Source: Exophiala sp. HKRS030
Taxonomy: Eukaryota > Ascomycota > Eurotiomycetes > Chaetothyriales > Herpotrichiellaceae
NCBI GenBank assembly: GCA_023897205.1
Contig: JAHWDD010000006.1
Location: 2,728,001-2,792,000 of the forward strand
Length of the DNA: 64,000 nucleotides
Direction: 5' to 3'
Shown: in pieces, positions 23,488 through 35,060 of the stretch
How the letters are laid out: the number at the start of each line of letters is the position of its first letter
How positions within the stretch are numbered: the first letter of the stretch is position 1
Translations under genes and position numbers: made by a program
Notes under the pieces: model-generated
What the model was told of the DNA's origin: nothing
The model's input: only the letters and a program-made list of their open reading frames with translations
Database searches by the model: none

Positions 23488-26216
23488 GGTAATGCTTGAG
23501 ACACCATGTCAATATTGAGGCATGGCCATGGAATGCTCATCGTCACCGGGCCAGCCTTTCCGGAAGTAGAGAATTTGTGCTTTAATGCTCAGACATAGAA
23601 CTATATCTACATACATAATCGATGGGCCGATCGTTATGTTGATCTGGTCATGCTCATCGAGAATCCAATAGCTCTATGCCCAGAGGCAACGGAAAGTACC
23701 GTAGGCAGCTTGTCCAGTCCTCTCCATTTCCCTACCTAGGTACCTACTGGGGCTTTCCCCGACGCGTCCCTCTACGGAGTAGTTACTGGCATCGTGTTGT
23801 GGGCCTTTAGGGAACTCACGTGGCAACTCCCCCGCAGCCAAGGACAAGAGCTGCTTGCCTAAAGTTACCGTGGTGCCACGGGTGCATAGTCGCTACGGAG
23901 TAGTGCCTACGGAGGACACTGCCTGAGAGCTACTAGTGGCCAGCTAATTGACTTCCCGAGGCTAATTACAGTCTAGCCTTTATACTCCACCCATACAAAC
24001 CATCAGCAATATAAGGCAAGCCTCTTCTCCCCGCAATTTGCCCTACCTTTCACTCAACCTCTCATCTGCTTTCGTCCTCTACTCTTCTCTCCTCCCTCCC
24101 CTCTCATAACAGGTTCTAAGCCCAATTCTCCTTCGTCGCCCTTCATTGACAACCCCTTCATTCTCTCCCTTCCTTGTTATCCCATCACATCCGTACATAC
24201 TTTCTTCCCTCTCTCCCTCCCTCCTTCCCTCTTGTTTCCTTCATCCAAGGTTGTGTCCTGTGGGTTGACCCAAATCAAAACAAAATCCGTGGGACATCGA
24301 ATGATACCGACTTCATGAGTTCCCACGTGCATGAAGCCATGAACCAAACCGAAAGCAGACCCGCCGAGGGACCTCAGTCTGATCCCAACTTCCTCCTTCC
24401 AGCACTTTGCTCAATCACTCTTCACGCCGGTGTCAAGAGTTGGGATACACGCAAACGATTCTTGTTGTCAAGCTGCAGCGGCCGCATCGAGTTGGAGTGT
24501 TTCCAGTGGAACTTGTTTCTTTGATGGAGCTAACTAAACGGTGCAGCTAACGAAGCAGGCAACACGATCGGGCCGGAAGAGGAGTCGTTGAAAGACTGAC
24601 GTCGAAGCGTGTGGAAACTTTCATCCATGAAATGATCGAGAAGATATTCCCTAGGTCCAAGCAAACACATGACCCGAAACAGATGGGGCAATCGACTCGG
24701 TAGCAGCTGGATACTCGCTTGCGAGTCGCCAGGCTGGCTGGTCTTTTGTCCTCTCGCGGACGCTTCGAGACGGGCCGTTTGGCAGTGTGATTGCAGCGCA
24801 CGAAGAACCATCCCAAGTCTCAAACAAGGCGTCCGCCGTCCATGTGGGACTCTGGGATGTCTTTTCACAAATGAAATGATACAAGGGTCTACATTCTTGA
24901 TTGTTTTGGCGGACGGCGGATGGGGTTGTGCTGCAGTCTTCCCCTTGGGGCTGACTGCAGGAGCTCTGTTTTGTGGTGGATTGGGCGGTAGGGTTTCGCG
25001 ACCCCACCCTTGAAACCACAGGGTCCGGACCGAATCCCGCCAGATTTACCCTGCCTGACTCGAAAGTTTCTTGTTGTATTGGTGTCAGGTCGGATCTTCT
25101 GAGTGTACGGATAAAGTCCAGATCTCGTCGACGATGTCAAAACGCGCAACAATCAGATCTCTTGCCAAATGTTACATCTTCCTGAGGGATTCGTCCGCCT
25201 TTCCCAACTATCGTGGTTGTGGCCGGTGGTGCATTTCGTTCGGAGCCAAGACACGAGTTCTCGATGTTCAAGACGACCGGGATGCAATGGCAATGGCCAA
25301 GCTACAAAGTCTGAATGATATCGAGCTCAAAAGAATTCTGATTCTCCGTCACAGCCTCAAGGCTCGATGGGGTAATATAGTGAAATGAAGATTACGGGAG
25401 AGCGGTCGGGCTTGGTTGGCGACTTGGTTGGGAATTCTTCATCTTTGGGATACTGCACCCTTTCAATAGGTGGCTGCTGAACCGCCAAGGGACCCAGGCA
25501 TCCCCGCCTCACTCTCCAAGTGATATACAAGGAACCCTGCTGTCCCCATAGTTACATGGCGCACTGTTATCGCAACTCCCAGCACCATGGAATGTACATC
25601 ACCGGCGCCAGTTATCGAGGACCCTTTTGCACGTGATGAATTGCAGTTGAGGATAAACCTCCATCCACGCGACGACGCGGGCAGGCATCGACTCGGGTTC
25701 CGGTCAAACAACGTGCTTGACATGGCGAGTGCCCGGTTGGACTTTGACTGCGGTCAATCCACACTGCCCAGGAGTCAAGACGCTTTCTGGAGTCGACCGC
25801 TTCAACCGCGCTGAACCTGCGGACCTTTTCGTGCTTTGAACCTACCGTCCACTGGAAACGTGACTGTTTCGCTTCTTCTCGCAGAGAAGGCTTGCCGGGC
25901 CTGATGCCTTGCAAGCGCTTTAAAACGATGATGTGAGGTCGATTCCTGACATTGTTGTGTCTTATCTTTTCATCTTTGCTCATAGCCTTGTGCTTGGCCT
26001 TGGAGAAGAGGGATCATTATTCTTTCAAAGTAACGCCTTTTGACTTTTCCATGCTTGATTTCTACCTACAATATATTATTTTGCGAACTAGTACAGAGAT
26101 ATGTATATACCTGTCTACCTTCAGCTTCCCAGTGCACTACGATAAGGCATCGGTTCCCTTTCATCAGACACAACTTCTCCAGACCCTAAAATGCCTTCCT
26201 TCTCAGTCATCCATGG
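23488..26216. other. 2.7-kb intergenic region with leader-like sequence
   Basis: TACGGAGTA occurs at 23773-23781 and 23894-23902. From about 24000 to 24260 the plus strand is strongly C/T-rich, as in fungal 5' leaders, with a possible acceptor (CATAACAG) near 24113. An ATG at 24316 opens about 70 codons to 24524 with no recognisable motif. A second plus-strand frame, 25134-25388, also starts with ATG. Either may belong to a short, spliced or non-coding transcript; I cannot support a protein-coding gene. The region also holds the 3' side of the 26217-29748 gene. Confidence 0.45.
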
Positions 26217-29200
26217 TTACCCACCGTTCCGCCCGTTACGACCGTGCCTTTTCTTCATCAACGACAGAGTCTTCTGCATACATTGACGCTTCCACCATTC
26301 CTTAACTCGCTCCATCACTTTTCTCTTTCTGTATTGGAAATCGGTCAAATTCTCGCCATGTCCAGAGTTTGACTGATAATAATCGAATGATTTCCGTCCC
26401 TTCATCTGCATAGACGCGCTCGCCACCAGACCACAGCGGCTATGTGGCGTTGGCTGCTGGCTACGACTTCCTAACACGCCTGTCGATTTTGACATTCCAC
26501 TCCTGAAACTATGTAGATCGAACCTCTTTCGGGTGACCGATCTTTGATGCTGAGCAGAGCTATCGTCAGAGAAGAAGCTCTTCACTTCTCGGAGTGGGGG
26601 CTGAATCGGTCGCAGTTGTGGTGAGCTGAAGATGCGCAGAGACAAATTGAGGTCGGAGGATGTCAAGGGAGGTCCAAATTCCGGCGGTCCTAGCTGAGGA
26701 ACAGGTCCAACTCGAGGTAGTTGCGAGTTCTGACGGGTACTATTCATGGGTTCGATGACACTAGTATTGCTGCGATGCGAGTGAATCGTCCGGACCGATG
26801 CTTTGCGAACAATCTCGATACCTTTCTTCACTGGTTCCGGCATGGCAGCAATGACACTAGCCCATCTTTTCGGGAAAGAGCTTGGTAGCAGGACGCTGCC
26901 AGTTGTTTCTGCTGTTCGTGGTTGAGCAACGACCGAATCCGCACTCAATTCTGCATAACCTTCAACTGGCGAAGCAACAGGTGCCTCATTCTGAGAGTTT
27001 TCGGTAGTCCAACTGTCATCAAGCGCGAGCTCCGGTGATAGCCCTTCTCGGGGTCTGTCTTCTGCACCCATGGCCTGGGGGAGATAATTATCAGACGACT
27101 TCCGTTGGGTTTTAAGCAAAATCCGCATGCGTCGACGACGATGAGATTCTTGACGTGCGACAACATCACTCTTTGATCTTCGGTGACCCAAACCTTCGGC
27201 GTTGGAGTCTTTCTCTCGAGTGGGAATGCTGGAGATCTGGCTGGGAAGAGAAGGACTGAACTTCAGTGTCAGGCCACGACGCATCTTGAACTTCGTGACC
27301 GGGACCTCAGAATCAATGTCGGCAAGTTCGCCCAAGTCCAAATACGCTTGGACGTTGTCATCAGGTCGAGCAAGCTCGGTCGTAGAAGGGAGAGTCTGCC
27401 AACCCGATGAACGTGGCATGGCAGTGGATAATGTCGATGAGAAACGCGAGGGGAGGTTGTAAGATTACCTGCCATTGAGGGTGCATGTACACGAGCATCC
27501 ATGCTTGCAAATAACCGACGAGGCATTAGTCTATGCCTTTCCGAGCTGGCAATGCTAGTGTGACGACAAGAGCTGGAAGTCGAAGGCCGTATTTTGGAAT
27601 GTGATAAGACATGTGGTAAAGTCATTGTTGTCTTGGAAGCTGTAGCGGCCTCAATCCGGAGATTCTCCTGCGATTGTAGCGAGCTACCATCGACTTCAAC
27701 AAGACTATCGCTTTCCTGCAAACCAAGGCACTCGATGTGCCTATCGAGAAGAGACTCAACAGTTGATTTGTCGTGGATAGTGACCTGACTATCACCAACT
27801 TCACCGGGCGAGAGCTGCTGCGTTCGGAAGTTACTCTGTGTTACATCAATGCAGCTACTGTTATGCTTGGGAACTTGCACGAGACGGCTGAGCAGTCGCC
27901 CATCATCCGTTGCTTGAGTGTCTGAAGCTTCATCCACAACAGTAAGTCTAGCGAAGGTCTGACCCGGGAACGACTGATATGTCATCTTCGCCTCGCCTGT
28001 GTTGTATCCATCTTCGATCTCTAAGATCCTGCTGAATCGTTTGCGGCTCTGGGAGGACATCGGCCGTTCGGGCATAGGTGACAGAATATCGCGTGACAAC
28101 CTGGAAGGGGTGTCGCCAGATGTTTTTGGGCGATCTTTAGCATTCTGAGATGAAATGCTGAATGGCCGAAAAGAAAGCGATGGCAAGGTCCAGTCTGACC
28201 GCGATCGTCGCTGACCACGTGAGTGATCAACATCTCCGTCTTCGTGATTATCTTCATGATCCAAAAAGCCAGACAACGAAGCAGTCGAGGCTCTCTGATC
28301 GAGGATGGGTGAATGGACACGAGCAGCGAGAGTTGTGAGATCGCGAGGACTTCGGCTGGCATTAACAAAGAATGCACTGGAGTGTGCGTGTGGAGATACA
28401 GTAGCTCGACGCGAGCCACACGTCCTATAAGGATCGTCTTTATCGCTAGTGAAATTAGCAATTCCCTTGTTTCCTTGCTGAATAGAGAGTTAGCTCAATT
28501 CAAGTTCTAGCTGGTGGGGAAAGACTGCACCACAGATGTCCGAAGAGGCTCGCGAGCCTCGTTGCTGGGTGTTGAGGTAGCTGCTAGGCTCGAAATTCTT
28601 CGAGGAATTACTCCCGAATAACTGTATTTCGACTGCTCGCTCGCTCTCCGATTGTGCTGCGTTGGTAGCTCAGCTGGTTTGAAACTAGAACCACACACTG
28701 TTCCGAAAGGCGACTGCGCTTGACGGCGTTCGGGAAGAACCTGATTCTCGTGCACTGCTTGATCCATGTTGTGCGGCGGAACGGTATGTGCATCCTGGCA
28801 GGTAGGGGAAAGGCAATCCTCTTCCAAAAATGACTCAGAGTAGTCATAATAGTGCGGACCAAGAGAATCAGTAGGGGATTTCGGGAACTCTCTCAAGGAT
28901 GTTGCACTGCGATTCCATATTGCCCGAAAGTTTTGCAAAGAGCCAGACAATGGTGTGAGGGTTCTATTAGGAGGGTATTGATATACCGCGGGAGATGGCA
29001 TTCGACCAAAAGAAGGGTGCGAAGTGGTGAACTCATGGCGATAGCCAGACAGGCCAGGATGACCAGGATATATAGACACTGGAGAAGACGCCACAGTTGC
29101 GGCACTGGTGACTCTTGGATAGCCATGGCGAAGACCATAACCATAGTGAGGGCCCTCCGTGAAGGCTGGGGAAGATGTTTGATGGCGTCTGCCATGTCCT

Positions 29201-29748
29201 GGGTATACTGTAGGGGAGCCGGAGTGCAGGCTTTGGACATCTCTATGACTGCGTAAGGTGATGAGAGATCGGTGAGCATAGAGCCCCTGAGGGCCAAGTG
29301 CAGGGCTTGCCAAGCCTGCCAAAGCCTGAGATCTGTAGCGAGGACCAGCTCTTTTAGACCGAAGACCTGTATGAGAGGAAGCAGCGCGAGAAAGACTTGT
29401 CTCATGACCAGATAATCCAGAAGAAGATACGGCCGGTCTGGGTCCGAGATACCGATGTGAATATCTTGATCGAGGAGAGCGTCGGTGTCGGAGCTGGGAG
29501 GCAAACGAGGCGTCAAAGGAACCTGATCGTTGTCGTGTGGACTGAAGACGAGAGCCGGATCGAGGAATACGAGAGGGTTTGACAGCGAATGGGCCACTAT
29601 CACCAATCTCGGTGGTGGTTTTTAGCATACTCTGCACAGCACTGGAGCGTAAGGACGTGGTAGATTGGGCCGCAGGTATGACGCCCGGCTTCGGTCCACC
29701 ACTACTAACATCTTTTCTCCTGTTTGGGGAGATATCTTCGAGGGGCAT
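26217..29748 (-). CDS. Serine/arginine-rich protein of unknown function, three exons
   Basis: Three long frames join in phase. Exon 1 is 29748-28534 (MPLEDISPNRRKDV...). Intron 1 is 28533-28478 with an uncommon GTGGTG donor, a good CTAAC branch site and a TTCAG acceptor; shifting the donor 3 bases also works. Exon 2 starts at 28477. Intron 2 has two phase-consistent models: 27468-27347 (GTAATC donor, 122 bases, 1117 residues in all) or 27445-27396 (GTTTCT donor, 50 bases, 1141 residues). The protein is rich in Ser, Arg, Pro and Tyr, mostly disordered, with a basic C-terminal helix (KVMERVKEWWKRQCM) and a GRNGRNGG tail. I recognise no domain. Cytoskeletal or cell-cortex proteins of fungi often look like this, but that is only an impression. 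Confidence 0.7.
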
Positions 29749-30194
29749 GATGGGCTCTTGTGGTCCATACCGTGTAGGCCTGCACGTCTCAATGGCTGTA
29801 GAAGGAGATGGGAATGTGCACCCTATATCTCGAGACAGTCAAAACGCGATCTTTGAGTATATCATCTGCGAGCGAATGGTACGCCCATGAGTGCAGAAAG
29901 ATGGGGTGATGAGTAGTTCGCAGTCTGTAAAATGGCCATTTAAACCTGTGGATCAGTGGGAAAGACGGACGGAAGGCGCGAGGAATTTGGTGAAAATGAG
30001 AAGGAAAGAGCATAACACATCACGATCAGGAAGGAGCTTTAGAGCCTCAGTCAATGTCGAAATTTGCTGCTTGGTATACAAGCAGCAACTGGACGTTCAA
30101 TGTGGTATAATCAGGCTCTTACTTACGGAAGTATCTACTACTGCTTCTCCCATCCGCGAGCCTCAAAGCGTCTCATCCCATTAAACCGTGGCAT
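29749..30194. other. Intergenic, SGS1 3' side / upstream of Ser/Arg-rich gene
   Basis: 446 bases between the SGS1 stop and the next minus-strand start. No clear motif or ORF of interest. Confidence 0.5.
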
Positions 30195-33100
30195 TCAAGT
30201 TGGCATCATGCCGATGCCATTGCCTCCTCGCACAGCCCTGCTGCCGCCGTCGAATGCAAAGCTCTGTAGTTCTGCATGGTTTGCACTCGTACGACTGCCT
30301 GATGAGGTCTTCTTCCTTCTGACACCTCCAGCTGCAGTCTTGGCTTTGCCTCTTGAGGTAGAGCTCCTGGGTCCGAATCCACGTTTGAATCCCCGAGACC
30401 CTCGATAACTGCCTGACCCACGTCTCGACTGAGAGCTCGATTTCTTCGTTGGTGCTTTCTTTGCCTTGGCCGCGGAGAAACTGGGGATTTGAGACACTGT
30501 GATCAGATTAGCAGGGCTTGTGGAAGCTTTGGCAAGGCAAAGACACGTACTTTTGGCGTTGAACTGGCTGACATCATCGTCCTCATCAACACTAAAGTAG
30601 TGGGAGTTCTCAGTCGCATCGTCAAAGTCTTCATCACTCTGCGAATAGTCCGACTCATCAGCCTCGTCGTCACTGATCGTCACTACCGTCCGATGATTTG
30701 GATCGTTGTCGTGCCTCTGTTCCACCATTGCTTTGTACTCGTTGTATGCAGACCTGACCAGCTTGAGAAGCGATGGGCCGCAGATCTTATACATTTCTGC
30801 ATTCATGCCAGTCATCTGTCTCAGCTCTGCATCAGTCTGGGGGAAATTTATACCAATCTCTCTCAGTACCGTATCAGATACAGGTTTCTGCTTCAGGTTT
30901 TTCGCAATCAGTATCTTGCGGAGCTCCGATCTAGCTTTGCCGATAAAGTCTTCCAGAACACACTGGTGTATGTCATCCAGATCTGTCATCTGCACATCAT
31001 TTGTGATTGCCGGGCCAATTCTGGACTTCTTGATTGTGCGTGAAATTCCATATTCTCGTACTGGTGCAAACCCCTGACTATCTTCTCCATCCTCTTGGTC
31101 CGAAAAATCTGGGACTTGCTTGCGACGAACAACCTTGGCGCGTGCCCGTGGCTGAATAGGTGATGAAACGTTGGTAGAAGCTGGATGTTCGTCCAGAGAA
31201 GCTTGCACTCCAGTGCCCTTCTTGCGACTCTTCGACTTAGTTGTCGTTTTCGATTTTTCTTTTCCAAAGGGCGACAATAGGACTTGCAGCTGCAGCGGTT
31301 CTCGAGACTGTTCAAATCTCGCAGCTTTGGGACCCAGGATGATGTATTGAGTCGGAAAGCCGCCATGATTAACCACGTGCTTCGAACCCAAAGCATCTTC
31401 ACTGATGAGCCGGTAGAACAGCCGCTCTACATCCCCTCTGCCGAGATCTTCACCTTGTCCATACTGTCTGAGTTGGTCGTGTTGAAGTTCACCTATCTTC
31501 TTGCTCTTGCCACCACGGTAGATGTCGACACAGTGCAACAATGTCACATTCTGCTGCTGGACTTGTCTGACAAGTTGAATGATGTTCTTCGCGTGGTCTC
31601 GAAAGTCTCGGTTCTCAAATCTGTTGGTGGAATTGCAATTATCGCATGTCTTGGCACAATCTTGACGTTTGAAGTGCTCATTGAAGTATTCGAGGACTTG
31701 AACCCGACGACAATCACTGCGGTTCTCGCAGAATTGGATCACGTTCCGAAGTAGCCGTTTCTGTCTCTCCTTTTGCTCGTAACTCCCATCTTCACTCTCG
31801 TCGATCATGTTTTTGAGTATGATGGTATCTCGATAACTATAGAACAAGTGACAACCGGAACGTGCCCCATCTCGGCCAGCTCGTCCAGTCTCCTGGTAGT
31901 ATCCTTCCAAGCTCTTAGGTAGGGTCTGGTGAACGACAAATCGCACATCGGGTTTGTCGATGCCCATACCAAACGCGATCGTCGCGACGATGACCTTGAA
32001 TTCTCCCGACTGCCATCGTTTCTGAGTATCAATTCTTTCTGCGGAGGGCATGCCAGCATGGTAATGTCGAGCATTGATGTTGAACTCTTTTCTCAGAGCC
32101 TCGGCCACTGCCTCGCAATTCTTCTTCGACAGGCAGTATACAATCCCGGCTTGTCCACTATAAGATTCCTCAATGAGTTGAGCTATTTCTTCCAGTACTT
32201 GTGCGCTTGTGCCTTTGGGTCGAACCTCATAAGACAAGTTAGGACGATTGAAACTCTGCTTGAAAGCTTCCGAGCGTTCCATGCCAAGATTGTGCATTAC
32301 ATCCATCTTGACATTTTCCGTTGCGGTTGCTGTCAGAGCCATAACAGGCACGTCCTTGAACTGTTTGCGGATTTCTCCAAGAGCTTTGTAATCTGGACGA
32401 AAGTCGTGACCCCACTGACTAACACAGTGAGCTTCGTCGATGACGATACGTGCTAAGAGACGCCGCCGATTCAGATCCGCAAATGCATTCACAATTGCAA
32501 CACTCTTGCTCAGCATTTCCGGCGTCACATAGAGCAGTTGAATGAATTTCTGCGGTTCGTCGTGCTGCAACGCTTGCAGGACATGTTTGCGGTGTTCAGC
32601 GCTCGTGTCTCCATTGATGAGAAAGGCTTGTATATGTAGCTTCTGTAGATGGTCCACTTGATCCTGCATGAGACTGAGCAGAGGGGAAACAACGATCGTG
32701 ACTCCTCGTGTTTTGCCACTCTGCACGACCGATGGTAGCTGATAACAAAGAGATTTGCCGCCACCTGTGGGCATGAGAATGAAAGCATCTTTTCCGCTGA
32801 GTGTTGCATTTATGGCCTCCAACTGGTTTTGACGGAAACCATGTAAGTGGAATTTCTTCCTCAATGCCGAAGCCACGTCCTTGGACCAAGGATGTTGCAT
32901 CAAAGAAGCGTTCGAAGCGTTTGTGTGGGTAGAAGTCCTTTTGTTAGGTGAAACTCTCCGAATATTGTCACTGACTTCTGTCAATGCAGAGCGATCTACT
33001 CGATTTGAGCGCTCATCGAGCAGGTGTAAAGGTGGATTACGTTCGATCTCTTCTGTCATTTTCAAGAGCTCCTCATCGTCCTGCAAGTCAAACCCAAAAT

Positions 33101-35060
33101 CATCGTCGTCATCAGAAAAGTAGTCACGTGGGGGAGTGCCCATATTCCTGGTAAATGCCACGCCCATCACTGGACTACAAGGGCCACGAGTATGCCCATG
33201 GCCAGACAGTTCAGCAGATTCTGGAGTCAGAGTCCGGTTTCGAGCCAGAGGAGCTTTCGATCGATCAGGAGAAAATATTTGTGGTTGTGATCGTACAGGG
33301 GAATGCATGACCTCCTTACCTGCGGTACGGAGTCTGGCGGCAGACCGCTCGATAGGTGTCTGCACCACTGACTGACTCCAGTTCGGCCCTGGCCGAGGAT
33401 GAGAGTCATCTTGAGTGGACTGTTCGGTAGGAATTGCCACCTTTTGTGTGGATTCAACCAAGACTTTCTTGGTCGATAGGGGTTCCGGTGAAGATGGTCT
33501 GAACCCTTCGGTCAAGCTGCTGTTGGTCGATACGCCAGCACTGTCCAAGAGCTTAAAAATCGCAACTTCTCGGCCATTCATTTCCACCTTTGAACGATTT
33601 ATCTCGAGACACAGAGACATGAGCACGTTTCCTTCCTCCAAGGGGTTCAGTATGTATCCAGCCTCTTCAAGATCCTCGCGTTTTTTGGCCAACTGTTCTC
33701 GTCGTTTTATCAGACTAGACATGGCCTTGTGTTCCTCAACTAGTTTTTGGATGGATTTCAGCTTTGCATTAATCGAATTAGCCAGTTCTGTGAGATGTTC
33801 TGAACACATGCCGTGTAGGCACACCTCATCACCCATTTTTTTCTGAGTCTCCTTCCTCGACTTCTCCAAACGCTCCAGGAGGCTCTGACATTGTGCCAGC
33901 CCATCAGTGACAAAGCGGGTGACAATGTGTTTTTGCTCCTTCGTGAGGCCTTCGCCGGCATCAGTACTTGTTCCACTGCTCTTGAGAGCGGGTATCGGGG
34001 CACGACCAACACTGATTGTGCCCACGTCCACAGAAGCCACAATTCGGGTTCTGGAAGGTGATGAGAATTCATTCTTCGGTGGTACTTTTGGCGATAGTGG
34101 AGGAAAGTGTGGACTGTAAGCCGGCCGCATTGGGGTCTCAGAAATGGACGGCCATCTATCCCGTTGCGAAGGGGCCTTAGGCGTTGGAGCAACAGGCTTG
34201 CGACTGCTGCGAGTATCACCTTCATCGTCAGAACCGGGAATAAGCCTCTGCGGGCTCCAGTCTGGTCCGGGCTCTGGTTGCGAAGGTCGAAGCCGTGTTG
34301 AAGGTAGCCTCGTTGCCACCGAGTGGCCTTCGGCTTCATACAGAGCTTCCAGATCCGAGTCCATAGGTTCATCGCCAAAAGATTCCGTATCCGAATGAGT
34401 TCGGGGTCGAACTTGTAGCCGATCTCGGGGATCAAGATAGGATTCAGGATCAGGAGTTAATATCCGATCGATGTTCGAGGTCTTCTGCGATCGCTTGGCT
34501 CTATTTCTTCCCAACCCAGAAGCACGAGAATCTGCTTCATACTCTTCGCTTTTCCTCTTTTTGCCCTTCTTACTAGATAGTGGCTGTATGCGACTAGCTG
34601 CAGCCTCGTTCCATAGTTGCTTGGGTTCGCCAAACTCTCCTTGCGACGAAGGGTTGGAAAGGTCGACTTCGTCAATATCTACAACATTCTCGGATTTATG
34701 TGGGCTGGTACGACGAAAAGGTGGAAGGGGAGTTTGCGACTGTGGTAGCAATCGAGATAGCGTCGGCGTTTCGACTTTTCGGGACCTGGTTGAAGACGGC
34801 GTATGCTTGTGATCTTCTGAGGCCTTGGAGGGATCGGGAGTTGGGATGCCATCACTGCGGGATGGTGGAGCTGTTAGCTTGGATCTCGGTTGAATCTGTG
34901 GTGGCAGCTGCAGTCTCGCCATCTCATTGCTAGTGTTTGAGTGATCATCGTCTGGTGTCAGAGTAGAGGCAGAGGCTGCAGAGACATGCTCCAGAGAATC
35001 AAAGGAGTGTCGAGTCTGAAGGAGCCAGGAAAGACAATTCGGGAGATTATGCTTGGTCAT
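30195..35060 (-). CDS. SGS1: RecQ DNA helicase, Sgs1/BLM (MusN, QDE-3) orthologue
   Basis: The start is the ATG at 35060-35058; codons upstream in frame hold only a TTG. The N-terminus MTKHNLPNCLSWLL matches the conserved start of fungal Sgs1 homologues, the region that binds Top3-Rmi1. A long disordered region follows. The helicase core has Walker A (TGGGKS, Lys769), DEAH (Asp875, VIDEAHCVSQWGHDFRPDY) and motif VI (QETGRAGRDG). Next come the RQC zinc site (about 1107-1143, four to five Cys), winged helix, HRDC domain (about 1357-1447) and a basic SR/RG tail. Although the frame is open throughout, 30550-30497 is best read as an in-frame 54-base intron (GTACGT donor, CTAAT branch, CACAG acceptor). 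The product is then 1603 residues. Known role: 3'-5' unwinding, double-Holliday-junction dissolution and replication-fork repair in the nucleus. Confidence 0.95.
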   Translation of the reverse strand: MTKHNLPNCLSWLLQTRHSFDSLEHVSAASASTLTPDDDHSNTSNEMARLQLPPQIQPRSKLTAPPSRSDGIPTPDPSKASEDHKHTPSSTRSRKVETPTLSRLLPQSQTPLPPFRRTSPHKSENVVDIDEVDLSNPSSQGEFGEPKQLWNEAAASRIQPLSSKKGKKRKSEEYEADSRASGLGRNRAKRSQKTSNIDRILTPDPESYLDPRDRLQVRPRTHSDTESFGDEPMDSDLEALYEAEGHSVATRLPSTRLRPSQPEPGPDWSPQRLIPGSDDEGDTRSSRKPVAPTPKAPSQRDRWPSISETPMRPAYSPHFPPLSPKVPPKNEFSSPSRTRIVASVDVGTISVGRAPIPALKSSGTSTDAGEGLTKEQKHIVTRFVTDGLAQCQSLLERLEKSRKETQKKMGDEVCLHGMCSEHLTELANSINAKLKSIQKLVEEHKAMSSLIKRREQLAKKREDLEEAGYILNPLEEGNVLMSLCLEINRSKVEMNGREVAIFKLLDSAGVSTNSSLTEGFRPSSPEPLSTKKVLVESTQKVAIPTEQSTQDDSHPRPGPNWSQSVVQTPIERSAARLRTAGKEVMHSPVRSQPQIFSPDRSKAPLARNRTLTPESAELSGHGHTRGPCSPVMGVAFTRNMGTPPRDYFSDDDDDFGFDLQDDEELLKMTEEIERNPPLHLLDERSNRVDRSALTEVSDNIRRVSPNKRTSTHTNASNASLMQHPWSKDVASALRKKFHLHGFRQNQLEAINATLSGKDAFILMPTGGGKSLCYQLPSVVQSGKTRGVTIVVSPLLSLMQDQVDHLQKLHIQAFLINGDTSAEHRKHVLQALQHDEPQKFIQLLYVTPEMLSKSVAIVNAFADLNRRRLLARIVIDEAHCVSQWGHDFRPDYKALGEIRKQFKDVPVMALTATATENVKMDVMHNLGMERSEAFKQSFNRPNLSYEVRPKGTSAQVLEEIAQLIEESYSGQAGIVYCLSKKNCEAVAEALRKEFNINARHYHAGMPSAERIDTQKRWQSGEFKVIVATIAFGMGIDKPDVRFVVHQTLPKSLEGYYQETGRAGRDGARSGCHLFYSYRDTIILKNMIDESEDGSYEQKERQKRLLRNVIQFCENRSDCRRVQVLEYFNEHFKRQDCAKTCDNCNSTNRFENRDFRDHAKNIIQLVRQVQQQNVTLLHCVDIYRGGKSKKIGELQHDQLRQYGQGEDLGRGDVERLFYRLISEDALGSKHVVNHGGFPTQYIILGPKAARFEQSREPLQLQVLLSPFGKEKSKTTTKSKSRKKGTGVQASLDEHPASTNVSSPIQPRARAKVVRRKQVPDFSDQEDGEDSQGFAPVREYGISRTIKKSRIGPAITNDVQMTDLDDIHQCVLEDFIGKARSELRKILIAKNLKQKPVSDTVLREIGINFPQTDAELRQMTGMNAEMYKICGPSLLKLVRSAYNEYKAMVEQRHDNDPNHRTVVTISDDEADESDYSQSDEDFDDATENSHYFSVDEDDDVSQFNAKSTCLCLAKASTSPANLITVSQIPSFSAAKAKKAPTKKSSSQSRRGSGSYRGSRGFKRGFGPRSSTSRGKAKTAAGGVRRKKTSSGSRTSANHAELQSFAFDGGSRAVRGGNGIGMMPT
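30497..30550 (-). other. In-frame 54-base intron in SGS1
   Basis: Read 5'-3' on the minus strand: donor GTACGT after the codons for NAK, branch-like CTAAT, acceptor CACAG. Splicing joins A to TG, giving ...NAK-MSQIPSF... . The length is a multiple of 3 and has no stop, so the frame stays open either way. The unspliced 18 residues (Cys-rich, Leu-rich) do not fit the acidic/basic linker around them. Confidence 0.75.

Noticed and set aside
28893..29606. 237-codon frame in the Ser/Arg-rich gene
   Set aside because: Shadow in another frame of the 26217-29748 gene.
33758..34435. 225-codon frame inside SGS1
   Set aside because: Same-strand shadow of the helicase's disordered N-terminal region.
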